From Prosopocoilus inquinatus (Eukaryota; Arthropoda; Insecta; Coleoptera; Lucanidae), in assembly GCA_036172665.1 (NCBI GenBank), contig CM069870.1, positions 64,356,212 through 64,420,211 on the forward strand: DNA of 64,000 nt, given 5' to 3'. Positions 46,672 through 58,370 of the stretch are shown here, piece by piece. The notes under the pieces were generated by a model, which was not told the origin of the DNA, did no database searches, and saw nothing but the letters and a program-made list of their open reading frames with translations. Numbering within the stretch: position 1 is the stretch's first letter; every line of letters begins with the position of its first letter. Position numbers and translations under genes: made by a program.

Positions 46672-46958
46672 CTGTTATATTAATTAATTCATGAAAACGT
46701 ATGATAAAGAATATTCTTAAAAGTGATGCAAATTTCTGGTCATGAAACCGGGAATTTAAATACAAATTGAGGAATTTAAGTATCTGATAAGAAAATGAAA
46801 ATTAATACTAAGTAGGATGTTGTCCCTAATACTTAATCCTGTTTAAGTATCTTGCGCAGGAATGATTTTATACCTCTACATCCTATTACATTTGTAAAAT
46901 GTTGGTATTCTGGAAAATTTCCGGTAATACCGTGTATTATCCCAATTTAGTGTGTAGG
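46672..46958. other. AT-rich spacer
   Basis: Nothing recognised. Confidence 0.4.
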
Positions 46959-46960
46959 TA

Positions 46961-47165
46961 CACAGAGAAAAATCAATAGTAAAAAGTAACACAAATTGTA
47001 GTTAGAATGAAGACGGAAGCAAATTGTAGCAAATATTCGCACAATTGTCGGACTATTTACTACAATTGTGCTAATATTTGCTACAATTGTGTTAATATTT
47101 GCTACAAATTTGTTTCTGTCTTTATACTGACTTGTGTTACTTTTTGCTATTGATTTTTCTGTGTG
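46961..47165. mobile_element. TA-flanked MITE with CACAGAGAAAAATC ends
   Basis: CACAGAGAAAAATCAATAG at the left is mirrored by CTATTGATTTTTCTGTGTG at the right, with TA at 46959-46960 and 47166-47167. GTAAAAAGTAACACAA is also mirrored. The middle has internal repeats of TTGCTACAATTGTG and AATATT. This is typical of Tc1/mariner MITEs. Confidence 0.86.
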
Positions 47166-47167
47166 TA

Positions 47168-48365
47168 TAAGAAACTGCGAACTAATTATCTTTTAGTACT
47201 GAACAATTTCTTGTGTCGGAAAGTTTCGTTTAATTTCGTTGTGAAATGGAACGCAGAACACATACTACTGAAAGAGATAATTATTCCATTGGATGGTATT
47301 GTCATAGGACCAACGATACCTGCTATTATTACTCAGCCGGCTAATTGTTGTTGAGGTTCATAATTGCAAAGCACGGATATTTGTATGGCCAGGGGTATTT
47401 CATTTCGTCTTAAAACTTTTCGACACTACCGTACAAGAAATGGAGTATTTCAAACCAACCTTTAAGTAATTCAATATCCAGTACAAGTTTGTGATTTTTC
47501 TAGCACTAGTACTAGTGACCTTACGCTGAAATTTCAGTCAACTTCCATGTCGCAAATTTAGCGATTTCAGAGTGGTTTACTGACAAATCTTGTGATTTCA
47601 TTTAGAGATCATCTACGGACCAAAACACACTGCAAGACCACTTTTTAAAATTCAATTAAATGTAATATTGGAACTCTAGATAACAAAGAAGGTCTTCTTC
47701 AAGGAACACATTCAATAAGCCAGTGAGTCAGGCAACTAGGTAGGTAGGCGTGAAATCCGAAGCCTGCACCGTCCACCTAGTTGCCTGATTCACTCTGTAT
47801 AAAGTTACTAATAGAAAAACAATGGGGGTGGGCATGGGGCATAGGTTTCTTCGTTCAGGATAAGAGACGCAAAGAAGAAGAAAATAAAAATACTGAGGGT
47901 TTTTTTCGTAAAAAATCAATTATCATAAAAACATCAAAATTTCTATACTGCACTCCAAGAGTTTTGCTTTTAGCACCATGTGTTTGCTAAGTACTTTAAA
48001 TCCGGTGTAAAACCCAAGCAACCAAGTTGGTAACACTGCCCCTGGTTGTTTGAACACCACCTAAATTAGCAGATACTGATTGTCCCTATTTTTTTTCATT
48101 TTGCTCCTGTTTAGTTGAACACCGCTTAAATTAGCACGATCGCCTAAACTAGCACGATACTGATTATCAGGGAAAAGAATTCAGGCCACTTAGTGTCAAA
48201 TGCTTTTTGCATCGAATGTACTCTTTGCTTCCGCGACTCCGATACATCGAATTGTTATTGACGAGCAGGAAGGGAAGGAGTGCAATGTGAGCGTTTTCAT
48301 TTTCGTAATGTTCGCAAAACAAGTGGCCCGAATTCTTTTCCCTACTGATTACCCTTATTTTTTTA
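47168..48365. other. spacer with one small palindrome
   Basis: CAGTGAGTCAGGCAACTAGGT at 47721-47741 is mirrored by ACCTAGTTGCCTGATTCACT at 47775-47794, making a 74-bp foldback. Nothing else is recognised. Confidence 0.55.
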
Positions 48366-48373
48366 TTCTGATG

Positions 48374-49779
48374 CAGCGGCGGATCTCGATGATTTACGGC
48401 GGATGGGCAACAACTGCGAAATCGAAAGCGGATACATTTTCCAAATAAATTTGTTTTTCGGGGCTTGTAATATCTGAACTAAATTTAAGCGGGGGATTTA
48501 AAGAACTTTTTCTCAGCTTTCCAACGACGCTTACCAAAAAAAAAAAAAACAATCGACGAACGCGTTCTTGAAGTACAATCAAAATTCAAAAGCGATGCGT
48601 TTTCTATTTGCTTTAATTATTAACTGAACTTCTCTCCCTCCCCTCGCGATCGTGTTTGTAATTTTTGAATTCAATTTAAACACGGGATTTACTGAGCTTT
48701 TCCTCAGGTTTCCAAAGCCGTTTACCAGAAAACAATCGGCGAACGCGTCCTTGAGATACAATCAAAATTCTAAAGCGACGCGTTTTTGATTTACTTAATT
48801 AACTAAATTTCTCTCCGTCCCCTCGCGATCGTGGATGTAATTTTTGAAATAAATTTAAGCGCGGGATTTACCGAGATTTTTTTCAGATTTTCAACACTTT
48901 TTACCAAAAAACAATCGACGAACGCGTTCTTGAGTTATAATCAAAATTCAAAAGCGACGCGTTTTTTATTTGCTCAATTAAATGAACGTCTGCCCCTTCC
49001 CTTGCGATCGCGCTTGTAATTTTTGGTTTAAATTTAAGTGCGGGATTTACTGAGCTGTTTTTCAGCCCTTCAACGCCTTTTAACAAAAAACAATCGGTTG
49101 ATGCGTCCTTGAGATACAATCAACATTTTAAAGCGACGTGTTTTTATTTGCTCAATTAACTGAACTTCTCTCCCTCCCCTCGCGATCGTGCTTCTAATTT
49201 TTGAATTAAATTTAAGCGGGGGATTTGCTGAGATTTTTCTTAGCTTTCCAACGCCGCTTACAAAAAAGAAGAAAAACAATCGACGAACGCGTTCTGGAGT
49301 TACAAACAAAATTCGAAAGTGACTCATTTTTCATTTGCTCAATTAAATTAACGTCTCTCCCTTCCCTCACGATTGCGCTTGTAATTTTTTATTTAAATTT
49401 AAGCACGGGATTTACTGAGCTTTTTCTCAGCTTTCCAACGCCTTTCACCAAAAAACAATCGAGGAACGCGTTCTTGAATTTTAGTCAAAATTCTGAAGCC
49501 ACGGGTTTTTTATTTGCTCCCTCTCTCTTCTCTCCCACCTCTCGGGATCGCGTTTGTAATTTTTGAATTCAATTTGAGCGTGGGATTTACAGAGCTTTTT
49601 CTCAGCTTTTCAACGCCTTTTACCAAAAAGAAATCGACAAATCGACGACAAAAATGACTGCAAAAGGGAAAGCGGTTGCGATTTCCAAATAAATTTATTT
49701 TTTGGTGTTGTCCCGACGAGGAACCGGAACGTGCAACTTCAATACTGCCCACCTTGCCCACCGTAACGAGCCGCCACTG
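48374..49779 (+). mobile_element. non-autonomous hAT-like element filled with a satellite
   Basis: It starts CAGCGGCGGATC and ends GAGCCGCCACTG. It is flanked by an 8-bp duplication with one mismatch, TTCTGATG at 48366-48373 and TTTTGATG at 49780-49787. The subterminal GGCAACAACTGC is shared with 4040-4234, placing both in one hAT family. No transposase is present. The interior is almost wholly the tandem array described next. Confidence 0.87.
48440..49665. repeat. ~180-bp tandem satellite inside the hAT element, seven units
   Basis: AAATTTAAGCGCGGGATTTA-like words recur at about 48481, 48673, 48851, 49031, 49208, 49395 and 49571, spaced 176-192 bp. Each unit also has CTCGCGATCGTG, TTTTTCTCAGCTTTCCAACG, ACCAAAAAACAATCGACGAA and AAAATTCAAAAGCGACGCG. 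On the minus strand each unit gives a similar ~60-residue open stretch (GKLRKSS then NP and KFNSKI). Because the period varies, the stretches do not join into one frame, so a protein-coding role is doubtful. Confidence 0.92.
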
Positions 49780-49787
49780 TTTTGATG

Positions 49788-51269
49788 TGACCTGTCTTGA
49801 TTTAGAAGTACTCAGTTCAAAAGAAGATGGCAAAGAGATAACAATGATATACACAAATTCAACAATAATGCTATTCCGACGTAAATATACCGATTGATGA
49901 CTTTTACTTTAGCCAATATTGGTTTAATTACGCTGCACCTTGCACTGCCTCAAGCCTCAGCTGATAAATCTCAAGGAGTTATTGAGATTTGAGATTAAAT
50001 TGTCTTTGAGAAGTTATGAATTCCTATAATTTGGAAAACAATATTGATCCTGAGGAAGGTGTCGAAACTAATATTTGCTAATTTTATTTTCATTCAATTC
50101 CCACATAGACATTGAAAATTCACTCTTTTCACCTTTTTCCTTTATTTCATCAAGTAACCTCTGTGAAATTGATAGCCAAGTTTTTATACATAGAATGAAC
50201 GACCTGGTGAACTGATCTGTAATGATTAGGTATGTCACTTTTGTTAAATTAATAACTAAGGATCATAAATGAGAAAATTTTGTCATTTTTCCTGTTTCAT
50301 TTTTCCTTCCAATTCTCGAAATTTCTTACTGGAAAATTCTCCTAGTGTCATTTTGACGAAAATCCCAAATATATTCTGTTTTTCTTTTTCTGTAATGTTT
50401 ATTGGTAATGCCTGTTGGTAGAAAAGCAACCTAAATGTTAGGGAATTTCAGAAACTTCAGTTGACAAATATTAATAAACAAACTAAATAAACAACATTAA
50501 AGTTGAAATCTGTAGTAACGGTCGAGATAAAAAAAGGGAAGAAACCATTATTTGTATTTGAAAATGAAACAAGCTGTTCTAAACTGTAATGAACAATTTT
50601 AGCGTGAAAACTGTTTTTAACTTTCAAAATTTGTTACTAAAACCACACTGAAACATCGAAGTAATACCAAAAATCAGCTGGTCAACATAAACTGGGTTTA
50701 GGGATAAAACATGCTTCCAACAGAAACCCTAGAATTTTGATACTGACAGATGTTTTTTTGTTTAAGTTGGATAGGGTTAATGAAATCGAATTTTCTTCTT
50801 CGTCGAAGACTCCCAGACAAAACTGGATGCGATTATTATTATCTTTTGCAATTAGTTAAGTTGTTATTTCTTGCCGATGCGATGTAGTAATTTGTCATTT
50901 TTATTGTTGGCAGTGTTTATAAGTACGCAAAATGTTAGAATCTCTATTTATAGCCGTAGACTTAATAGTTTTGCTTGCTAAGATTAATGTAGACTGTCTC
51001 AGTACAAGGAAAAACCGCTTATTTAAATTGTGCTTCATTCATATTAATTAAACTTTTTATTTTATTTAATAAAAAAGAATTAAATTACTTCTTTATAAGT
51101 TAAATTTGCTAGAGAAGCAAATAAGGTGACTGGATGAAAACAGTTTGAGATCGTTTTGTTTTACTCTTCCTCATTTTTTGTATAAACAAAATTTAATTTA
51201 ATTTCTTGAACAATTTAATTATTGTATAAAAAAAGTAAGTTAAATTAAAAACTGTCTGACAAAATGGAA
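49788..51269. other. AT-rich spacer
   Basis: No repeats or coding signals recognised. Confidence 0.4.
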
Positions 51270-51271
51270 TA

Positions 51272-52553
51272 CGTGGGCTGCTGGAAAAGTTTCTGGAAAC
51301 GTTATGAAAAACAATTGACGAACGAAATTTGGTAAACGGTATCATTGTTTTTCGAAGTATTCGCCTTTGACGTCAATACACTTTTGCATACGCTCGAACC
51401 AATTTCTAAAGCATGTTTTCCACTCTAAAGATGGTACCTCAGAAACCAGTGTCCGGAATGTTTCAACCGCTGCTTCAGCCGACGAAAATCGATCACCACG
51501 CATTTTATTTTTGATATTTGGGAACAAAAAGAAATCATTAGGTGATAAATCAGGTGAATATGGACAATGAGTCATTAATTCAACATTTTTGTTAGACAAA
51601 AAATCAACTGTTTGACGGACTGAGTGAGAGCTGGTGTTGTCATGATGGATTTCGATTGTTTCTTCTTATTTGATCGATGACTTCCGGCAAACAAATTGTA
51701 GTATACCAATCAGCATTCACGGTTTTTCGATCCTCTAAAGCCACGGTTGCTACGTGTCCAGTTAAACCAAAGAAACAAGCAATCATTTGCTTCGCAGCAC
51801 TGCGTGAACGGACAACTTTTGTTGGTTTTGGTTCATTTTGAAATACCCAAACGGTAGATTGTTGTTTACTTTCTGGCTCGTACGAATAGATCCACGTTTC
51901 GTCACCAGTAACGATGTTATAAACTAAATTTGAACGACCTCCATTGAATTTCTTGAGCATTTCTTCGCACCATTTGACACGCCCCAGCTTTTGCGTTTCT
52001 GTTAAATTATGTGGGATCCAACGACTGTAAAGCTTTCGTACGTTCAAATGATCATGCAAAATCTGGTGTATTGATTTCATGTCAATGCATAAGGATGCTT
52101 GAATCTCACGGTATGTCGCATGTCGATCTCGCTCAAGCATTTCACGCACAGCATCTACATTAGTGGCAACAATAGATGTTGATGGACGACCTTCACGAAA
52201 TTCGTCACTGAGAGAGGTACGTCCACGCTGGAATTCGGCAAACCAATTATAAACACTCCTCTTTGATGGTACTTCATCTCCAAAAGCCAAATGAAGCCGA
52301 TCGAGGCATTGTTTCGGCGTTAGACCACATTTGAAATCGTAAAAAATCATGGCACGAAAATTTTCACGCAAGATTTCCATGTTTACACAAAATTACTTTT
52401 TCTCAAACGCTGTACAAACAAAACTAGTTCACTTGGATAGGAACTGTCAATAGAATTATAGGCGAGAAACTTCAAATTTTTCAAATATGACAGTTGATAA
52501 ACTCTAACAATTCTAGACCTACTAGTTTCCAGAAAATTTTCCAGCAGCCCACG
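51272..52553 (-). mobile_element. mariner element, copy B, both ends present
   Basis: This element of about 1.28 kb, the usual mariner size, is bounded by 29-bp terminal inverted repeats (CGTGGGCTGCTGGAAAAGTT and on). The repeats differ at one position. TA lies on both sides, at 51270-51271 and 52554-52555. It carries one transposase frame on the minus strand, broken once. It lies in the opposite orientation to copy A. Confidence 0.95.
51342..52380 (-). pseudogene. mariner transposase, one 14-bp deletion
   Basis: The start is the ATG at 52380 (MEILRENF), in line with mariner proteins of about 345-350 residues. An N-terminal DNA-binding region with two helix-turn-helix parts (roughly residues 1-110) is followed by WIPHNL. 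Then come TGDETW with the first catalytic Asp at residue 160 (51901-51903), HHDN with the second at 51639-51641, and SPDLSPNDFFLFP with the third at 51534-51536. The D34D spacing is kept. Compared with copy A, 14 bp are missing at about 51648, which shifts the frame between the first and second catalytic residues. The frame stops at 51640 and the remainder lies in another frame to 51342. No other stop is seen, so the copy is young. It cannot make a full enzyme. Confidence 0.95.
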
Positions 52554-52555
52554 TA

Positions 52556-54540
52556 TGTATCTAAACCATATCTGTGGTCCAAAAATATCTTGTTCCAGAT
52601 ATTTATTTTTCAAGTTCAATAAAATTCTGCACAAGAAATGGGCTTTATGGAGAACCATATTATACATGAGGATGTTGACGTTTTCCTTTGGAAATTTATT
52701 TTTCTACTAGAGTTCCCTAAATTCAGAACTGTTGGCATTTTCTTGTTTGATGGTTTCATTCGTAATTTATTGATTCGAAAATTTCTTCACATACCTAAGA
52801 CTAATCCGTCTTGATAAACAAATAAAAAGATTCAAGCCAGAATTACATTTTCGAAATTATTAATATTTATTCACCTTTTAAATCTTTCTGTTATTCTGTT
52901 ATTTTTTAGACATTTCTAAATAATCTGTTTTATTTTTGTTCTGAGTTCTGAGTTTTGAGTTTTGTGGACCTGAATTATTTTATTTTTGTTTTAAAAGAGC
53001 AACAGACTCAGGATACACTCTCCTGGCAAGCAAATGAATGTTTTTAAATGTTTTGAAGTTAACTCGTACATACAAGAAACAACTTAACTGACTCTAGTTT
53101 TACACCTGGAAGATCAAGATGGACAATTAAGAAGCTGTATTTCTTACAACACGCTGTATGTAAGCTCACATAAATATCGACGCATACGTATAGGAATGAT
53201 GCAGTTTACCCCTTTACATGTGGGAGACGAGGAAAATAATATTCCACTCCCAAGAATGTGACTCACTGGGGCATTTGGTTCTACATCTTCTGGAAGACAG
53301 GTCCGTCTTGTTAGTCACCATCTCGGCGATGAGGATAGGGAAGCACGGAAGCCGTCTTCGTATTCTCAGAAGAGGCGAATTACGTCACCTCTTCAACTTC
53401 CCATCGGTCTTTATTACTTTCTGATTTCTTGATTTGTCATCAACGCCTTTTCTTCTTTTTGTGTTCAAAAACTAGATTAAAACTGATGATTCTTCTACTC
53501 AGATGGAAGTAAGTAATTCATTTTATTTACTATAGCTTATAGTAGCTTTGAAGAGCCACCACAAATACACCTTGAATAGTCTTTACAAACCTAACTTAAG
53601 CCCTATGGGATTATAACCTTATCCTCCTCCCAATAGATATTTATTATAATCCCACAAACTTTCTACATGAGGCAATTGGAGGTGGCGAGGAAGAGTTCAA
53701 AGATTTGTTCCAACATTCTCCAGCATCGAACTAAAACGTGCCCTTTTAGAGGTTTACTTAAAATCTTGTGCAGGGATCGGCTTGTTGGTTGTTTAAAATA
53801 TCTTCAGGATCTCTGACGGACAAACCGTTCATCTTAGGTTATGTCTGATTTTGCTCAATGATTTATTTCCCATTTATTTATATCTATTTTAAAATTCTCA
53901 TTTCATTCCCAAGTATACTTAACCTCTTTTATCTTAACGGTTATGTGCCTTTTATTTTACTTGAGTCTTTGAGAGCAGCCACTTATTCTCTGAAGGCCTT
54001 GGTCTTCCTCTTTTTTGTTGTCCTTCCAGTACCTTCATCCACTAATTGTCTGGTGTTTGTTACAAATTTTCGTTGAATCCTCGTTTTCTCTCAGAATTTT
54101 CAATTCATACTCCTCCTTGGACTTCATTCTTAAGATTTATTAAAAAAAAGTGTATTTTGTCAGCAAAGATGTTTAGTAAAATGTTGTTCTTAAGTTTTTT
54201 TTTCCTGTTGTAGTGTCTGTTTCAGAATGTAAAATATAAAAGAATAAGAAAAAGTTCATTTTTTTTCTGCACTTTTTGTGGACTCAAATTCCCTTTTCCT
54301 TATTCTACATAATTTCCACTTTTGAATGAACTTTTGACAAGAGAGTAAAATATAGGACTTTAAGCAGATGACGCTGATGCCATTTGGTAGTGTTCAATGT
54401 GTCTAAAATGCAAGGCAACTATACGCTGTCATGCCAAGGTCAGCTCGCCGAGAATTATTTGCGTTTGAATAATTGAATCATTAAACCAAAACATATTGTA
54501 TATAATAAATCTTTTAAAAGTGCACGACTTTTTAATATCA
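52556..54540. other. spacer
   Basis: A short TTCTGAG/TTTTGAG microsatellite lies near 52940-52965. The frame at 53218-53424 is not recognised. Nothing else can be supported. Confidence 0.4.
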
Positions 54541-54543
54541 TAT

Positions 54544-55007
54544 TGTCACGACAAGGTCTATTGCGGCGATCCATCATGTCCCGAATAGCTTTCGCGATTT
54601 GTGGGGGCGTAGGTAGAGCTTTTAAACAATCAGATTACAAAAATTTATCTCTTTATTAAACTTTGCTTAAATTAATTCTCTGGGAGGTCGGGGTTTTTCT
54701 GCCAGTCCGTGTTCGTCCTCGACGCTGCTGTGTAGGGAGTCGTGTGGTTGGACGTACTTTGGCGCTGTTGCTATTGTTGTTGTTAATGACTGAATTTCCA
54801 AATTCGGCTCGGCCTGTTTATAAGTCTTTGCTGGCCTAACTCGGTCGCGAAATAGCCCTGAGTACGTGGAATACTTGCGCGCTCGCGTTCCAGTTTCATC
54901 ACCCGCACAACTGGAATGGGATTATTACCCACTGATTACACATAACGTTTGAGTGTTTTAATTTATTTACGTAATTTTCAAATTTTATAAAAAATCTAAT
55001 CGTGATA
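54544..55007 (-). mobile_element. solo LTR, copy 2, diverged
   Basis: It begins TGTCACGACAAGG after ATAT and ends in TAATCGTGATA. The last ~35 bp align with the end of 7143-7697 (TTTTCAAATTTT, then TAATCGTGA). An AATAAA-type signal is on the minus strand near 54655. The right terminus has decayed from CGTGACA. No internal region or second LTR adjoins it. Confidence 0.72.
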
Positions 55008-55101
55008 TTATCAAACACTCTTATTCGGCATATCATAGAAAATAAGTATATCCTTGTTGCAAAAAAAATAATGCGGTGATAGATATTAAATTACCCCTTA
55101 A

Positions 55102-55290
55102 GGGCCAGTTATACAAATGCGGTTTAAATTGAAGTTTAATTGAACTAGGTTAAAAGTAAACAAATTCGCATAGGATCTTAAAGACATAAGGCAATTAATG
55201 CATTCATTAATAAAATTTGATTTAATTTTGTTCATTTTAAACTTAGTTCAGTTAAACTTCATTTTAAATCGCGTTTGTACAACAGGCCTG
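55102..55290. mobile_element. foldback MITE (family F-like), copy 6
   Basis: GGGCCAGTTATACAAATGCG at the left is mirrored by CGTTTGTACAACAGGCCTG at the right. GAAGTTTAATTGAACTAG and its complement are mirrored inside. TAA flanks it at 55099-55101 and 55291-55293. Confidence 0.84.
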
Positions 55291-55293
55291 TAA

Positions 55294-56479
55294 GAGTCAC
55301 GAAAATGAATTTTAATTAATACATTTCATGTAAATATTTTACAATAGTCTTTGCGTCAGTCTTAATTTTTTCTTAGTTTATCTTTGTAGTTATTGATTTA
55401 ATTGACGGACCCTTTAACTCCTTTAAATTGATAAATAATGAACTATTAAGTGGGATGTTTTACTATCTAATATAAAAATCATCTAAAATTATATTATAAA
55501 TTTATTGGCCCCCCTTAAAAGATGTTTTAACTCTTTTTCTTCACCTCATCATCAAACTACTTTATTTTTAATCAAATAGATATTTCAGCTGAACCACAAA
55601 GTATTTGCATTTACTAAAAACATTTGAAAACTAAATTAACAAATAGCTAACGGAAATTTAGTAATTTCACAGTTCGAAAGAGGCGGAACATTTCAACACC
55701 TACTAGGGCCTGTTTGTGGAAACTCTGTACAGTCTTTATTGCAGTTTGTGTTTTCTTTCTATTATTGTTTTCAATTCGCACCCTAAGTTTATCTTCTTTT
55801 AACCTCATGTAATAACAAGAGATGCAGTGTTTTCTTTACTTTTATGTTAAAAGCAGTTCTCAAAATTCATTTCGTATTAGAATTTTGAAATCAACCTAAG
55901 AAAAAAAAATTTTAGAATAAAAAAAAACATTTCAAAAAGTTTAGTAAATGTTCACCAATCAAATCCAACTGAAGTCAACCTAAGTCTAACCCCAGAGAAA
56001 AAATAAAAAAGGATTAAAGCTTAAGAACAAAAAGAAAGTCCAACACATCTTAAAATCAATCCAATTGAACTCGATTTAAACGCTACACCTTCTAAATGAT
56101 CGAGTTTTCAATTTTGCATTAATTCGTTACTTTACTATTAAGATAAATCGATAATTTAGAACAAATGAAAACAAGAAGAATTACCAAACAATTAAAAAAT
56201 AAGTGCGTTAAAAAATGAAATTGGAAAATTCTTAAGAATTTCAAAAAAAATAAATTCTATGAAAATTATAAAGTCCAAAGCAGTTTCAAGGTCGCCAATC
56301 AAGCCCCTGTAATTAACCTAAGTAAGTCCTTAAATTAAAAATGAAAAAGAAGTCAAGTTTCGGTAAAAAGCAGTTAAGTCTAGCCTACCTGAAGGTCAAC
56401 CCCCTACCCAACTGTATTCAACCTAAGCGCAACAAAAAAAATCAATTAGAACTAAAGAGTATTAAAATTCATTAAACAA
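55294..56479. other. AT-rich spacer, weakly repetitive
   Basis: Phrases like CCAACTGAAGTCAACCTAAG and CAATCCAATTGAACTCGATT recur loosely from 55960 onward and resemble words in the following duplication, suggesting older copies of the same unit. Confidence 0.45.
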
Positions 56480-57690
56480 ACAATTCAAGGTCAATCCAAC
56501 TCGATTGAATCCTAAAAAATTATTTTAAATTTATTTAAAAATTATTTGCAGGACCGTCTTTTTTTGATTGCAGAGAATCCCTTGGGAAAGAAGAGAAAAA
56601 AATTAAGTTAAGGAATGATCAGTTCAATTAAAATTAAACTCGACAAATCTCAAAGTCAACCCTACCCAAATAAATGCGAGTAAAGAAAAAAGTTAAATAT
56701 CTTATTATTATTATTTTTAAATCGTGATAGTAATAATTAGAGATTAATTAAAATTAAGTTCAATCAATCTCAATGTCTGCCTAATCTAATTAAGCTCAAC
56801 CTAGTTCTGCACAAACTAAGCAAAAGATTACAAACTAAAAGAGTATAAAACTTAAAAATATTGGCCGAGAATCATCTCTCAAGGTTAATCCAATACAATT
56901 AGACTCAACCTCAAACAAAAATAAATAAATAAATACTGTTCGGGGAGGAGGGGGGATATTCTGCTCCTAATCTAGATTTAGTCTTCTTTTTTTTAATTTC
57001 CTTTTGTCTTTTCTTTATTTCAAAATTCTTTACGCTTTCCCATATTTCTTTATTCAGTTGTCCAACCCAAGTCAATCGAATCCTAAAAATAATTTTAAAT
57101 TGATTTAAAAATTATTTGCGGGACAGTTTTCTTGATTGCAGAGAATCCCTTGTGAAGAGGTTGTCAAAAAAAATTGAAATTTAAGGAATGATTAGTTCAA
57201 TTAAAATTAAACTCGACAAGTCTCAAGGTCAGCCAAATAAACCCAAGTAAAGAAAAAAATTAATTATCTTATTATTATTTTTCTTAAATCGTTAGTAATA
57301 ATTAGAGATTAATTAAAATTAAGTTCAATTAATCTCAAGGTCTGCCTAATCCAATTAAGCTCAACCTAATTCTGCAAAAATCAAGCAAAAGATTACAAAC
57401 TGAATAAAATTAAAAACTAAGAGTTTATCAAAATTAAATTAAAAACTAAAAGATTATAAAAATGAAAACTATTAGCCGAGAAGCTTATCGCAAAGTCAAT
57501 CCAATACAACAGGATTCAACTTCAAACAAAAATAAATAAATAAATCCTTTTTTTGAGGGGAGGGGGGGATATTGTGTTTCAAATCTAGGTTTTGTCTTCT
57601 TTTTTAAAATTCCCTTTTTTCATCTTTTTAAAAATTCCCTTTTGTCTTTTCTCTATTTTTCAAAATTCTTTACACTTTCCATATTTTTTT
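56480..57690. repeat. tandem duplication, ~570-bp unit
   Basis: AAAAATTATTTGCAGGAC at 56537 and AAAAATTATTTGCGGGAC at 57107 mark two copies. Both run through GATTGCAGAGAATCCCTTG, ATTAAAATTAAACTCGACAA, AATAATTAGAGATTAATT, a G-rich GGGAGGGGGGATATT stretch and a T-rich end. Confidence 0.88.
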
Positions 57691-57723
57691 ATTCACTTGT
57701 CTTTCCCGACTCGACTGTCTTTT

Positions 57724-57745
57724 AATAATAATAATAATAATATTT
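57724..57745. repeat. (TAA)n microsatellite
   Basis: Six to seven TAA repeats beginning at about 57724. Confidence 0.9.
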
Positions 57746-58007
57746 ATTGTTTGTTTTTATTTGCTAATTAAAAGTCTGTTTTTCTTTTTCTGCTAAATCA
57801 AAATTTTAGTTATCTTTTTTTTTGTTATATGGAACAGAATAAATATTTTTCTCCGATTTTGGGAAAATATCTAAATCAAAATGTTACCAACATAAAAGTA
57901 ATTTTAAACGGTGGCAAATTCAAACTGTCCTCAATTGCTGAATGTCATTCTGTAGCTTCTGTGCTGTAAAAATCTTAAAGAATTGTCAACCTACAGCGAA
58001 ACACAGA

Positions 58008-58370
58008 TTATTACCAAGTAGTTCAGGTTTCATTGGCATGACATGGGTAGAGGGGTATCGCGAACAAGGATTGCTACACATCCCGTCAAGATCTAGGTAC
58101 ATGGCGTTGAATTACCTTGAGTGGGAGTCAGTAACGCGTTCTGGAATTATTTCTGAAAGACTCCCATTCGCTGTACCTTTAACCTAGAGGAAAACATCAG
58201 TTATTACCGATCTCTCCCAATTAATTCAGTTTTCATGACATGACATGGTTAGAGGGATATCGCAATCAACGAATTCTACACGTCGCGTCACGACTCTGAA
58301 TCGCCTTGAGTGGGAGACAATAACGCTTCCTTGAATTATTTCTGAGAAACTCTGGTTATTACCAATTTGT
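58008..58370. repeat. tandem duplication, ~155-193-bp unit
   Basis: TTATTACC followed by CATGACATGG, AGAGGG-TATCGC, CCTTGAGTGGGAG and GAATTATTTCTGA occurs at 58008 and again at 58201. A third start lies at 58356. The copies differ by an insertion in the first. Confidence 0.75.
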
